Assembly: GCA_019243445.1 (NCBI GenBank) | Contig: JAFAUH010000349.1 | Span: 1 to 36,178 of the forward strand | From: Streptomycetaceae bacterium | GTDB lineage: Bacteria > Actinomycetota > Actinomycetes > Streptomycetales > Streptomycetaceae | DNA: 36,178 bases | Direction of reading: 5' to 3' | In this document: positions 13,758 through 21,561 of the stretch, in pieces | How positions within the stretch are numbered: position 1 is the first letter of the stretch | Layout: each line of letters opens with the position of its first letter | The notes under the pieces: model-generated | Seen by the model: the letters and a program-made list of their open reading frames with translations, nothing else | Databases searched by the model: none | What the model was told of the DNA's origin: nothing | Position numbers and translations under genes: made by a program

Positions 13758-16411
13758 ACGAGAGCCTGCGGACCCTCCCGGTCAGGGTCGCTCCGCTTCC
13801 CGGAGAGGCTCTGGACTCCTGGCTGGAGGCCCTCGCCCGGCGTCTGCACACCCCGCTGGGTGAGGTGACCCGCAACATCGGGCTGCCGCCTCGGCTTCGA
13901 GCCGGGAACCGGCTGCGGGGCATCCCGCCGGACTGGACGATCCTGCTTCAGCCGCAGCAGGCCGCCGCCCTGTCCGCCACGACCGGCCTGAACGAGGCTC
14001 GCATCCACGCGATGACGCTGCGGCACTACGACCAGCGGGCGGTGAGGATCGACACCGAGCGTCGCCGCGTTCGGCTCACCGTTTTGTGGGGCCGCGGCAG
14101 CGGGTCCCGCTTCTGCCCGGACTGCCTGGCGGAGAACGGCGGGCGCTGGATGCTGTCGTGGCGGCTGGGCTGGGCCTTCGCCTGTCTGCGGCACATGCGG
14201 CTGCTGGCGGACTGCTGCCCGCGCTGCGGGCGCGTCCCCCGCCATCGGCCCCGGAGCCTGCGGTCCGTCCCCGATTCCGGCCGCTGCGGGAACGCACCTT
14301 CCGGCCCGGACAGGCCCTTCACCAGCGGCTGCGGCTTCGACCTGAAACAGACGGATACCCTCCAACTTCCCGCCAGACACCCGGCTCTGACCGCCCAAGC
14401 CCGCTTGATGGGCATCATCGAGACGGGCACGGCCACTTTCGGTTCCTACGCACTCGCTCCGCAACCGTCCACCCTGGCCCTCGCGGACATCCGCGCCATC
14501 AGCGGGCGTGTCCTGTCCACCGCCTCCGGGACCGATCTCACTCGGCTCGCACCAGCGGACATCGCCGAAGCACACCTCAAGCCCAGCGCGGGCTGCACCC
14601 TCGCCGACCGGGCCAGCGAGCGGCCCGGCTTCATGGCGCCGCCCAGAGCCGTGAGCGCCGCGACCGCCGTCACCGCTGCCCTGCAGATCCTGGACACGCC
14701 CGACATCCACCAGGCCGGCAAGGCCATGGGCGTACTGCTGGAGACAATCCGCGAAGAGGGCGACTCACCCGTCAGCCCGGCCTCGCTCAGGAACTGGGGA
14801 CGCGGGCTGAGCCCCGTCCTGACAGCCGTCCACCTCGCAGCCCTGGCCCCATCGTCCCGTCCCAGCGAGCACCTCCGGCACCGCATGCCCGCCCCCGTCC
14901 CCCGGCTGCCGACGGCGACAACCAGGGACATCGCCTACCGGAGCCGAAAGATCCCCAGCATGTTCTGGAGTTCCTGGACGGTCCGGCTCGCGCCGCAGGG
15001 CGGCGTCATCGCCCGCATCCTGGCGCCAGCCCTCGCCGCCTGCCTCCTGATCGTCGACAGCCGCCTGGAGCTCGAGACCGCCACCGGAAATCTCGGGAAT
15101 GTGATCAACGGTGTCGATGTCTCCCGCGTGTTACAGCGGCTCGACAACCAGCCCTGCTGGCCCGACATCGTCACCGCCTTGATCCGGCTCGCCGACCACC
15201 TCGACGCCACCGAGGTCCCCATCGACTACGGACGGCGGCGCGGCCTGGACTACACCCGCCTCCTGCCGGCCGAGCGCTGGCGCACCTTCTGCCGGCGCAC
15301 AGGCACCCCACACGGCACAGGCCGTCGCGAGCGGATCATCCGCTGCCACCTCTTCCACCGCATCAGCGGCCTTCCGATCGAAGCCGCTCCCGGCTACCCC
15401 CGCACAAACAACGACGCCGAGTTCCGGGCTGAATACGCCCGCGCCACAGCCCTGCACACCCCGATGCTGGCCGAAGCGCTCCACGCCGAGGCACAAGCCT
15501 TCCTCGTCGAGCGGCAGATCCACGACGAGCCGGTCACCTGGCAGCCGCCGACGACACTTCTCGCCGGACTCACGCTTCCCGGCCCGGACCCCGACCAGGT
15601 CGACGTCTCCCTCCTGCACCGGCTCGTCCGTCAGAGCCGGCACCCTGTCCAGCACGCTGCCGAAGTCCTCGGCACGAGCGTCGAGACCGTCCGATACCTC
15701 CTCGAAGAACACCCGGCCCCCATGCCCCAGCCGACCGACGCAACGGCCCGAACCCCGGGGCAGATCATCAGCAAGGCCCTGCAGGTCCTGCCGAAGGACA
15801 CCATGGCCCGCCTCTATCTCGGGGAACGACGCTCGCTCGATGAGATCTCCCAGCGAACCGGCTTCTCCCGCCAGGTCCTCCGCCGTCTGATGGACGAGTA
15901 CGACATCCCGGTGCGGAATGGGCCACGGGCTCGGCGTCACGCGCCGGTCGAACGTGCATGGCTCCTCGAGCAGTACGTCCACAGGTGCCGCACCCTGGCC
16001 GACCTGGCCCGCGAGAAGGGCATGAGCCCGGCGAACATGACCCGCTGGGCCCAGCTGCACGACATCCCGCTCCGTCGGCGCGGCGGAGCAAGCCACGGCA
16101 TTACCCTCCGCGTCGCCGAGGAGGCCGCCCACGCCCCTGCCGTCCTGCGCGCGGCTTTCACCAGCACATTCGCTGGGAAGCGTCTTCAACGCTTCTCAGC
16201 AGCGCTGCCCTACCCCACGATCAGGGAAGCCGCGCAGAGCCTTGGCATCAACCCGCAGGTCCTGGTCGCCCAGATCATCCGGCTCGAGAGGGACCTCGGC
16301 CAGCCCCTGATCGAGCGGGCCGAGCGAGGCCGGAGGATGCGACCCACCCCGTTCGGCAGGAGGATCGCCGCGGCAGCACGACAACTCGCTCCGGAACGCG
16401 ACCCCAGATGA
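13754..16411 (+). CDS. tniQ: TniQ/TnsD-type target-site selector, very large, multiple HTH domains
   Basis: 885 residues, against 508 for Tn7 TnsD. The N-terminal TniQ domain starts RTLPVRVAPLPGEALDSWLE and has a zinc-finger array: Cys121, Cys124 (RFCPDC), Cys144, His147 (AFACLRHM), Cys154/155 and Cys158 (CCPRCG). The long remainder carries at least four helix-turn-helix-like units: about 618-655 (HAAEVLGTSVETVRYLLEEH), 690-720 (SLDEISQRTGFSRQVLRRLM), 740-775 (TLADLAREKGMSPANMTRWA) and 813-885 (TIREAAQSLGINPQVLVAQI, then LERDLGQPLIERA), the last like the winged HTH of LysR regulators. It is coupled to tnsC by ATGA. This is the likely reader of the dnaB 3' end. No separate tnsE or second tniQ is visible. 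Confidence 0.88.
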   Translation: MNESLRTLPVRVAPLPGEALDSWLEALARRLHTPLGEVTRNIGLPPRLRAGNRLRGIPPDWTILLQPQQAAALSATTGLNEARIHAMTLRHYDQRAVRIDTERRRVRLTVLWGRGSGSRFCPDCLAENGGRWMLSWRLGWAFACLRHMRLLADCCPRCGRVPRHRPRSLRSVPDSGRCGNAPSGPDRPFTSGCGFDLKQTDTLQLPARHPALTAQARLMGIIETGTATFGSYALAPQPSTLALADIRAISGRVLSTASGTDLTRLAPADIAEAHLKPSAGCTLADRASERPGFMAPPRAVSAATAVTAALQILDTPDIHQAGKAMGVLLETIREEGDSPVSPASLRNWGRGLSPVLTAVHLAALAPSSRPSEHLRHRMPAPVPRLPTATTRDIAYRSRKIPSMFWSSWTVRLAPQGGVIARILAPALAACLLIVDSRLELETATGNLGNVINGVDVSRVLQRLDNQPCWPDIVTALIRLADHLDATEVPIDYGRRRGLDYTRLLPAERWRTFCRRTGTPHGTGRRERIIRCHLFHRISGLPIEAAPGYPRTNNDAEFRAEYARATALHTPMLAEALHAEAQAFLVERQIHDEPVTWQPPTTLLAGLTLPGPDPDQVDVSLLHRLVRQSRHPVQHAAEVLGTSVETVRYLLEEHPAPMPQPTDATARTPGQIISKALQVLPKDTMARLYLGERRSLDEISQRTGFSRQVLRRLMDEYDIPVRNGPRARRHAPVERAWLLEQYVHRCRTLADLAREKGMSPANMTRWAQLHDIPLRRRGGASHGITLRVAEEAAHAPAVLRAAFTSTFAGKRLQRFSAALPYPTIREAAQSLGINPQVLVAQIIRLERDLGQPLIERAERGRRMRPTPFGRRIAAAARQLAPERDPR

Positions 16412-16483
16412 GCACGTCCGCGGTTCTGCCATGGTGCCCGTAATTCCCATGCGGGCGCCCGAGTTGTCTGCCACTCTCACGAC

Positions 16484-17266
16484 GTGTCCAGGTTCGATGA
16501 TCTCATCGCCGAAGGCGAAGCCGTCCCTACCGAGGGGTGGGATTTCTCCTGGTTCGTCGGCCGTGCGACCGAACAGCGCCCTTCCTGGGGTTATGCGACG
16601 CTGCTCGCCGATCGGATGGCGAAGGCCGAGACAGCGCTCGACATCCAGACCGGCGGGGGCGAGGTACTGGCTTCGATCCCGGTCGCCCCGCCGGTCCTGG
16701 CCGCCACCGAATCATGGCCCCCGAACGTGAAGATCGCCCGGCGCAACCTGGACAAGTTCCACGCCACCGTTGCCCGGGTCGACGACACAGCCGACCTGCC
16801 GTTCCCCTCTGATCACTTCGACCTGGTGCTCAGCCGTCACCCAGTGGTCACCCGCTGGGACGAGGTCCGCCGGGTCCTGCGCGCGAACGGCACCTACCTT
16901 GCCCAGCACGTGGGCTCGGGCTCGGTCCGCGAGCTGACCGAATTCATGAGGGGGCCGCAGCTCGCTTCGGCCCGCCCCTCCCCGGGCCCGCTGACGACCA
17001 CTTCCGGCGTCTGCCCGATGGCGGCCACGGCCAGTGCGGAAGCGGCGGGCCTGGACGTCATCGACCTTCGCCAAGAAGCACTCCGTATGGAGTTCTACGA
17101 CATCGCCGCGGTGGTCCACTTCCTCCGCAAGGTGATCTGGACCGTCCCGGGCTTCACCGTGGATGCCTATCGCCACCGCCTGGCAGAACTCCACGATTTC
17201 ATCGAGCGTCACGGCCTCTTCGTGGCCTACTCCCAGCGCTTCCTCATCGAAGCCCGAAAAAACTGA
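16484..17266 (+). CDS. Class I SAM-dependent methyltransferase (transposon cargo)
   Basis: 260 residues. DIQTGGGEVLASIPVAPP is the Gly-rich SAM-binding loop (motif I variant), VDDTADLPFPSDHFDLVLSR matches motifs II-III/IV of Rossmann methyltransferases, and EVRRVLRANGTYLAQHVG is the usual post-IV strand. Start is taken as the GTG at 16484 (reading SRFDDLIAEGEAVPTEGWDF) because conserved sequence begins there; no strong ribosome-binding site is seen. It follows tniQ by 72 nt and precedes the hydrolase by 42 nt in the same direction, inside the transposon. The acceptor substrate is unknown; similar stand-alone methyltransferases are common in Streptomyces genomes. Confidence 0.85.
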   Translation: MSRFDDLIAEGEAVPTEGWDFSWFVGRATEQRPSWGYATLLADRMAKAETALDIQTGGGEVLASIPVAPPVLAATESWPPNVKIARRNLDKFHATVARVDDTADLPFPSDHFDLVLSRHPVVTRWDEVRRVLRANGTYLAQHVGSGSVRELTEFMRGPQLASARPSPGPLTTTSGVCPMAATASAEAAGLDVIDLRQEALRMEFYDIAAVVHFLRKVIWTVPGFTVDAYRHRLAELHDFIERHGLFVAYSQRFLIEARKN

Positions 17267-17308
17267 ACCCGGGCAACACGCGCCCCCGTCCCGAGAAGGA
17301 GCCCCTTC

Positions 17309-18151
17309 ATGACCGAGCCGACCGTCGGTAGCCTGCGCGTGAAGGGCGCGACGCTGCACTACGAAGTACGCGGCCGGGGCCCGCTCTTGCTGCTGATCCC
17401 CGGAGGAACGGGCGGCGCGGCCTCCCTCGACGGCATCTCCGACGACCTGGCCGCCGAATACACCGTCGCGACCTACGACCCGCGCGGCATGTCCCGCAGC
17501 ACACTGGACAACCCCGAAGCCGAGCAGCGCGTGGCCGAGCACGCCGACGACGCGTTCCGAATACTGGAACGGCTGTCGCCCGGTGAGCCCGCCCGGGTGT
17601 TCGGCGCCAGCTCGGGCGCGATCGCCGCTCTGCACCTGCTCACCATTCATCCCGAACGCCTCGAACGCTTCGTAGTGCACGAGCCGCCGGTCGTGGAGGT
17701 CCTCCCGGACGCCGCCGAACACCGCGCGCTTATCGCACGCGTGCAGGCGACACTCCGCGCACAAGGGCTCATGCCGGCGATGGCCGTGTTCGCCGCGGGT
17801 CTGAAGAAGTACGGCGACACAACGGAGCCGGAGGCCGAGATCAAGCTTCCGCCGCAAGCAGCGGCGCGGGCCGAGCAGACGATGGTCAACCTGCCGTACT
17901 TCGTCGGGCGCATCGTGCCCAGCTTCATGTCCTATGCCCCAGATATCCATCGGCTGGAGGCACTCTCGGACCGGCTCGTGATCGCCTGCGGCCAGGAATC
18001 ATGCGGTGAATTGCCCTACCGCTCGGCCGCTTTCCTGGCCGAGCGTCTCGGCATTCAACCCCAGCACTTCCCCGGCGGGCACACCGGACTGACCACGCAC
18101 CCCGCTGAGTTCAGCGAACTCCTGCGGAAGGCGTTCCGCTGCTCGATCTGA
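17309..18151 (+). CDS. Alpha/beta hydrolase (transposon cargo)
   Basis: 280 residues with the hydrolase-fold core: LLLLIPGGTGGAASLDGIS (oxyanion region), YTVATYDPRGMSRST, nucleophile elbow FGASSGAIAALHLL (G-x-S-x-G) and C-terminal catalytic His in HFPGGHTGL; the acid is probably near RLVIACGQES. AGAAGGAG precedes the ATG at a good distance. It is probably cotranscribed with the methyltransferase upstream and is the last gene before the right transposon end. Substrate (ester, lactone, haloalkane or other) cannot be assigned. Confidence 0.88.
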   Translation: MTEPTVGSLRVKGATLHYEVRGRGPLLLLIPGGTGGAASLDGISDDLAAEYTVATYDPRGMSRSTLDNPEAEQRVAEHADDAFRILERLSPGEPARVFGASSGAIAALHLLTIHPERLERFVVHEPPVVEVLPDAAEHRALIARVQATLRAQGLMPAMAVFAAGLKKYGDTTEPEAEIKLPPQAAARAEQTMVNLPYFVGRIVPSFMSYAPDIHRLEALSDRLVIACGQESCGELPYRSAAFLAERLGIQPQHFPGGHTGLTTHPAEFSELLRKAFRCSI

Positions 18152-18195
18152 TTCCCACGCGCCCTGGCCAACTTCGCCGAAGACAGGCAAAGGAA

Positions 18196-18297
18196 ATGAC
18201 ACGACCCTGAGACTGCACCAATCCGTCACTGTCTGAGACAGCTGGAAGAACAACAGGTCACAGCGTCGCCATATGACAGCGAACCGGAGAACCTACA
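18196..18297. repeat. Right terminal inverted repeat and TnsB-type sites
   Basis: The complement of 18273-18297 starts TGTAGGTTCTCCGGTTCG and ends TGTCAT, 21/25 identical to the left end. A second internal site, complement of 18196-18213 (GTCTCAGGGTCGTGTCAT), matches the left-end consensus and has the same orientation. A 13-bp palindrome CTGTCTGAGACAG at 18229-18241 lies between them and may end hydrolase transcription or form part of a further site. Site spacing is looser than in the left end, as in Tn7, whose two ends also differ in site arrangement. Confidence 0.85.
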
Positions 18298-18300
18298 CCG

Positions 18301-18312
18301 CTGAAGCCGCTG
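18301..18312 (+). repeat. Right copy of 12-bp direct repeat flanking the transposon
   Basis: CTGAAGCCGCTG, identical to 5617-5628. The three bases between the transposon terminus (18297) and this copy are CCG, so the right flank reads CCGCTGAAGCCGCTGGG. Removal of the element with one CCGC(T) copy gives dnaB...GTCTGAAG-CCGCT-GAAGCCGCTGGG as the empty site. Confidence 0.8.
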
Positions 18313-18916
18313 GGAGACGAGGACATGCTCCTTGCGTGCTCGATCATCTGTTCGAGAATTTAAAGGTCCGGTATGCGCGCTTTGTTCGTGAATTCTTTGG
18401 GTTTGTGTGCAGAATCACAGTAATCGAGATGGAATCTCGGGCGGCGATGAGGTATGGGGGGTTGTGTATTCTGCGGCGCCCGGTATGGTCGATTGCGTTC
18501 GAACGCATGCCGCACTTCCGGCGAGCGTGGGGAGTACGTCCGGTGACAGGAAAGTTCCGTCAGGTGGAATGGCATGCACAAGTGCGACAGGGCCGGGGTC
18601 ATTGCCGAAGGCGCACGTTGGCCCACTCTAACGTGAACTGTCTTCCGGATTCGCGGACTTCCGGCTATTTGTCGGGGGCGTCGGTGGAGTATGGCACTCT
18701 TTACTTGACGGGAATTGCCTGGGGCACTGTCGTAGGTGACGCACGCGAGCAGGCGGAGGAGCGAGCGAAAGGTATGTTCGCCGTGGGCCGCCGTGTCGGC
18801 ATTGATCGGCATTGATGAGCATCGAACGGGGGTAGCAGCTGCAACGCTGTCACGAATTGGTTGTTGGTGTGCTGACGTAGGGGAACTGACCGGAGATGTT
18901 CAAGGCAAGGCAGACG
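18313..18916. other. Non-coding segment between transposon and flavohemoglobin gene
   Basis: About 600 bp of chromosomal DNA that originally followed dnaB. An open frame of 180 codons starting at 18273 begins inside the transposon terminus and shows no family, so it is rejected. Visible small features: GCGTTCGAACGC palindrome near 18494-18505, a CGAGA/TCTCG inverted repeat near 18425-18440, and a tandem CGGCATTGAT pair near 18797-18816. No tRNA could be folded. A promoter for the downstream gene should be here, but no clear -35/-10 pair stands out. Confidence 0.5.
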
Positions 18917-20548
18917 ATGGACGCTCTGACCACCAGTTCGGCCGACCATCGGGAGACCGGCTCGGACAGTGATCGTTCCGGCAATGCGAACGCTGCTTCC
19001 CGAACCGACCACCAGGGAACCGACCACCAGGAGAACAGTCAGGCGGACCATCAAGAGGAGCGGGGCTGGTTCGCACCGGCGAAGCCGCGCTCCACCATGG
19101 AATCGCACCAACACGCAGCGGATAGCGAAGAGCCCGCCGTATCGCGCCGGAAGGTGTCGCCGATACATCCCGTAGGCAAACAGTCGGAGCCACGCCCCGA
19201 CGTGACTATGCCGGGTCATGCGTCTGTGCAAACCGGTGAGTACCGCGCCGACGACACCTCGCCGCCCGACCAGGGCTCTTGGTTCGACTCGGCGTTTGCG
19301 GCCCCGCCTGAAAAGCCTGCCGCACCGGCACAACCGGCCGCGCTGCAAGACGTGCTGCAGGATGTATCTCCGGTACCAACGCTGTCCGTCTCACAACCTT
19401 CCGTCTCAAAAGAGACAGACACATCCCGCGACGCCATCCTCATCCGCCGTACGATGGCCGCCATCGAACCCGTCGCAGAGAAGACGACCTCATACTTCTA
19501 CGCGCTGCTCTTCCTCCAGCACCCCGAGTTGCGAGGCCTCTTTCCCGCCGCGATGGACGCCCAGCGCGACCGGATCTTCAAGGCGTTGCTCACCGCCGCC
19601 AAGCACATCGACAACCCTGGCGTCCTCACCGAGTATCTCTCGAACCTCGGCCGCGGCCATCGTAAATACGGGACCAGGCCCGAGTACTACCCCGCCGTCG
19701 GTGAGTGCCTCATCGGCGCGCTCACCTACTACGCCTACGACATCTGGAACGATGAGGTGGAGGCCGCGTGGGTGCGCGCCTACACCGCCATCTCGCAGAC
19801 CATGATCGACGCAGCCGCCATTGACGAACGCACCTCGCCCGCCTGGTGGGACGCCGAGATCGTCTCCCACGAGCAGCGCACGCGGGACATCGCTGTCATC
19901 ACCGTCCGCCCCGACCAGCCCTACCCCTTCCTCGCCGGGCAATACACCAGCCTGGAGACTCCGTGGTGGCCCCGCGTCTGGCGTCACTACTCATTCGCCT
20001 CCGCACCGCGCCCGGACGGACTGCTCTCCTTCCACATCAAGGCCGTGCCGGCCGGCTGGGTCAGCTCGGCGCTCGTCAACCGTGCCCGGCCCGGGGATGT
20101 GATCCGGCTCGGACCCCCTACCGGTTCCATGATTGTGGACCACGGCACTGACAACGGGCTGCTGTGCCTGGGCGGTGGTACGGGAATCGCGCCGATCAAG
20201 GCGATGATCGAGGACGTCGCGGAACACGGCCGCCAGCGTGCAGTCGAGGTCTTCTACGGCGCCCGCAACGACCACGACCTGTACGACCTCGACACCATGC
20301 AGTACCTGGAGCAGAGGCATCGGTGGCTTTCGGTACGTCCCGTGGTCTCGGACAGACCGACCGGCGGACTGGCGGGTCACCTGCCGGAGATGGTACGTAA
20401 GTACGGCCCTTGGTACTCGTACGACGCCTACCTGTCCGGTCCACCCGGAATGATCCGCAGCGGTGTGGACGCGTTGGTGGGCATCGGCATGCCGCACAAA
20501 CGCATACGTCATGACACATTCGAAGAGCTCGTGACGGCCGGGGATTGA
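18917..20548 (+). CDS. Flavohemoglobin-like globin/FAD-NAD reductase with long N-terminal extension
   Basis: 543 residues. The first about 170 are low-complexity and polar (repeated DHQ, plus ERGWFAPAKP and QGSWFDSAFAAP). Then a flavohemoglobin: globin domain about 174-315 (TTSYFYALLFLQHPELRGLF with the B10 Tyr region; proximal His248 in GRGHRKYGTRPEYYPAVG), FAD domain with RHYSFAS near 356, and NAD domain with CLGGGTGIAPIKAM near 419 and LSGPPGMI. Flavohemoglobins turn nitric oxide plus O2 into nitrate using NAD(P)H. The ATG at 18917 has AAGGCAAGG upstream; an in-frame ATG at 18896 directly abuts its GGAG and is less likely. A 58-nt gap leads to the PPOX gene, suggesting one operon. The extension is unusual for hmp proteins and may be a docking or regulatory tail. 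Confidence 0.88.
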   Translation: MDALTTSSADHRETGSDSDRSGNANAASRTDHQGTDHQENSQADHQEERGWFAPAKPRSTMESHQHAADSEEPAVSRRKVSPIHPVGKQSEPRPDVTMPGHASVQTGEYRADDTSPPDQGSWFDSAFAAPPEKPAAPAQPAALQDVLQDVSPVPTLSVSQPSVSKETDTSRDAILIRRTMAAIEPVAEKTTSYFYALLFLQHPELRGLFPAAMDAQRDRIFKALLTAAKHIDNPGVLTEYLSNLGRGHRKYGTRPEYYPAVGECLIGALTYYAYDIWNDEVEAAWVRAYTAISQTMIDAAAIDERTSPAWWDAEIVSHEQRTRDIAVITVRPDQPYPFLAGQYTSLETPWWPRVWRHYSFASAPRPDGLLSFHIKAVPAGWVSSALVNRARPGDVIRLGPPTGSMIVDHGTDNGLLCLGGGTGIAPIKAMIEDVAEHGRQRAVEVFYGARNDHDLYDLDTMQYLEQRHRWLSVRPVVSDRPTGGLAGHLPEMVRKYGPWYSYDAYLSGPPGMIRSGVDALVGIGMPHKRIRHDTFEELVTAGD

Positions 20549-20606
20549 CAGCGGCCGAGGATCGACAAACGTATTCACCGGCCCCCTGATCCGCTCAGGA
20601 GAATCG

Positions 20607-21524
20607 TTGAACCAAGATCCAACCGAGCTGTCTCCGGTGACGGCCCGGGCAGCCAGGCCCGGAAGCGACGGCGAGCATCGGGTCCAGGAGGAACTCGGCA
20701 CCGTCGCGCGTGCCGACAAATTCTACGACGAGCAGGTGCTCGACAGACTCAACCCGCGCATGCAGGAGTTCGTGGCCCGGCAAGAGATGTTCTTCCTGTC
20801 GACCGCGGATCGGCACGGCGAGTGCGATAGCACATTCCGGGCCGGCCCTGCCGGGTTTCTCCAGGTCTTGGACGAAAAGACGCTCGCCTACCCTGAGTAC
20901 CGCGGCAACGGTGTGATGGCCTCGCTCGGGAATATCCGCGAGAACCCCCATGTCGGCATCCTGATGATCGATTTCTTCCAGGACCGCATCGGCTTGCACG
21001 TCAACGGCCGTGCACGGATGGTCAGCGACGAGGTGATGCGCGCCACTCACCCCAGCCTGCCCGTCGATCCGGTACCGGGCCGCAGGCCCCAGGCGTGGGT
21101 CGAGGTGGGGGTCGAGGAGGCATACATCCACTGCTCGAAGCACATCCCGCGGTTCGCCAAAGCACCGATACGAGCAAGGGCCAGAGGTGAAGCCGAAGGC
21201 AAGGACCACAGCGAACAGGCATGGGGTACAGACGACGTCAAGCGCAAGGGCGGAGACTACTTCGGGGCCGCCGCTGCGGCCCGCGCCGGCGATCGCCCGG
21301 TGAACGGCCGTGCGCGGCACGCCCGGCCTGCTCCCGCCGGTGACTCCATGGCGTTCGAACGCCTGGACAGCGCGCTCCGTACAATCCGCCGGGTGCGGGC
21401 ACTGCAGACCGGCGGTCACAAGATCCAGCGGAGTGAGATCGGACAGCCCCTGGACGAGGTACGGGCCGCCATGGAGTCGTCGCCCGGCGACGAACAGCAG
21501 GATTTCCGCGGCTGGTTCAGCTGA
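20607..21524 (+). CDS. Pyridoxamine 5'-phosphate oxidase-like flavin-binding protein
   Basis: 305 residues with a split-barrel flavin-binding fold at about 45-165: LNPRMQEFVARQEMFFLSTA, then HGECDSTFRAGPAGF, LAYPEYRGNGVMASLGNI and IGLHVNGRARMV. The C-terminal about 130 residues are basic and Gly/Ala-rich and end DFRGWFS. PPOX-type proteins bind FMN, F420 or heme and reduce small molecules; the substrate is unknown. The start is TTG at 20607 with CAGGAGA upstream. It directly follows the flavohemoglobin gene; the terminal GWFS echoes GWFAPA in that protein's N-terminal tail, so the two may interact or share a partner (inference). Confidence 0.85.
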   Translation: MNQDPTELSPVTARAARPGSDGEHRVQEELGTVARADKFYDEQVLDRLNPRMQEFVARQEMFFLSTADRHGECDSTFRAGPAGFLQVLDEKTLAYPEYRGNGVMASLGNIRENPHVGILMIDFFQDRIGLHVNGRARMVSDEVMRATHPSLPVDPVPGRRPQAWVEVGVEEAYIHCSKHIPRFAKAPIRARARGEAEGKDHSEQAWGTDDVKRKGGDYFGAAAAARAGDRPVNGRARHARPAPAGDSMAFERLDSALRTIRRVRALQTGGHKIQRSEIGQPLDEVRAAMESSPGDEQQDFRGWFS

Positions 21525-21561
21525 GCAGGCCGGGGTCTGGGGGAAGAGGCTTGAGCTGCGG

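Larger units (their letters stand above)
5627..18297 (+). mobile_element. Tn7-like transposon inserted immediately downstream of dnaB
   Basis: The ends were placed by comparing the two non-coding borders. The outer 25 bp (5627-5651 and the complement of 18273-18297) start TGTAGGTTCTC and match at 21 of 25 positions. Extra copies of the inner motif lie inside both ends. The element carries tnsA, tnsB (disrupted), tnsC and tniQ in one orientation, starting from the dnaB side, then two cargo genes. As in Tn7 at glmS, the tnsA-proximal end abuts the 3' end of an essential gene. No CRISPR array, Cas gene or tnsE-like gene is visible, so targeting most likely relies on the TniQ/TnsD protein. Transposition is probably impaired because tnsB is interrupted. 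Confidence 0.9.

Noticed and set aside
5627-18297. CRISPR-associated transposon (CAST)
   Set aside because: No cas12k, Cascade genes or repeat-spacer array could be found in the element; a single large TniQ suits site-specific TnsD-type targeting.
5617-18312. 12-bp direct repeat as a phage/ICE attachment core
   Set aside because: No integrase in the element, and the boundaries coincide with inverted TGT...ACA ends and TnsB-type sites; a short duplication in a natural tandem explains the repeat.
18340-18370. tRNA-like stretch with TGTTCGAGAAT
   Set aside because: Only a T-loop-like string; no acceptor, D or anticodon arms could be paired around it.
18273-18815. Plus-strand frame of 180 codons after the transposon
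   Set aside because: Its start codon lies inside the transposon terminal repeat and the product shows no family or ribosome-binding site; treated as chance.
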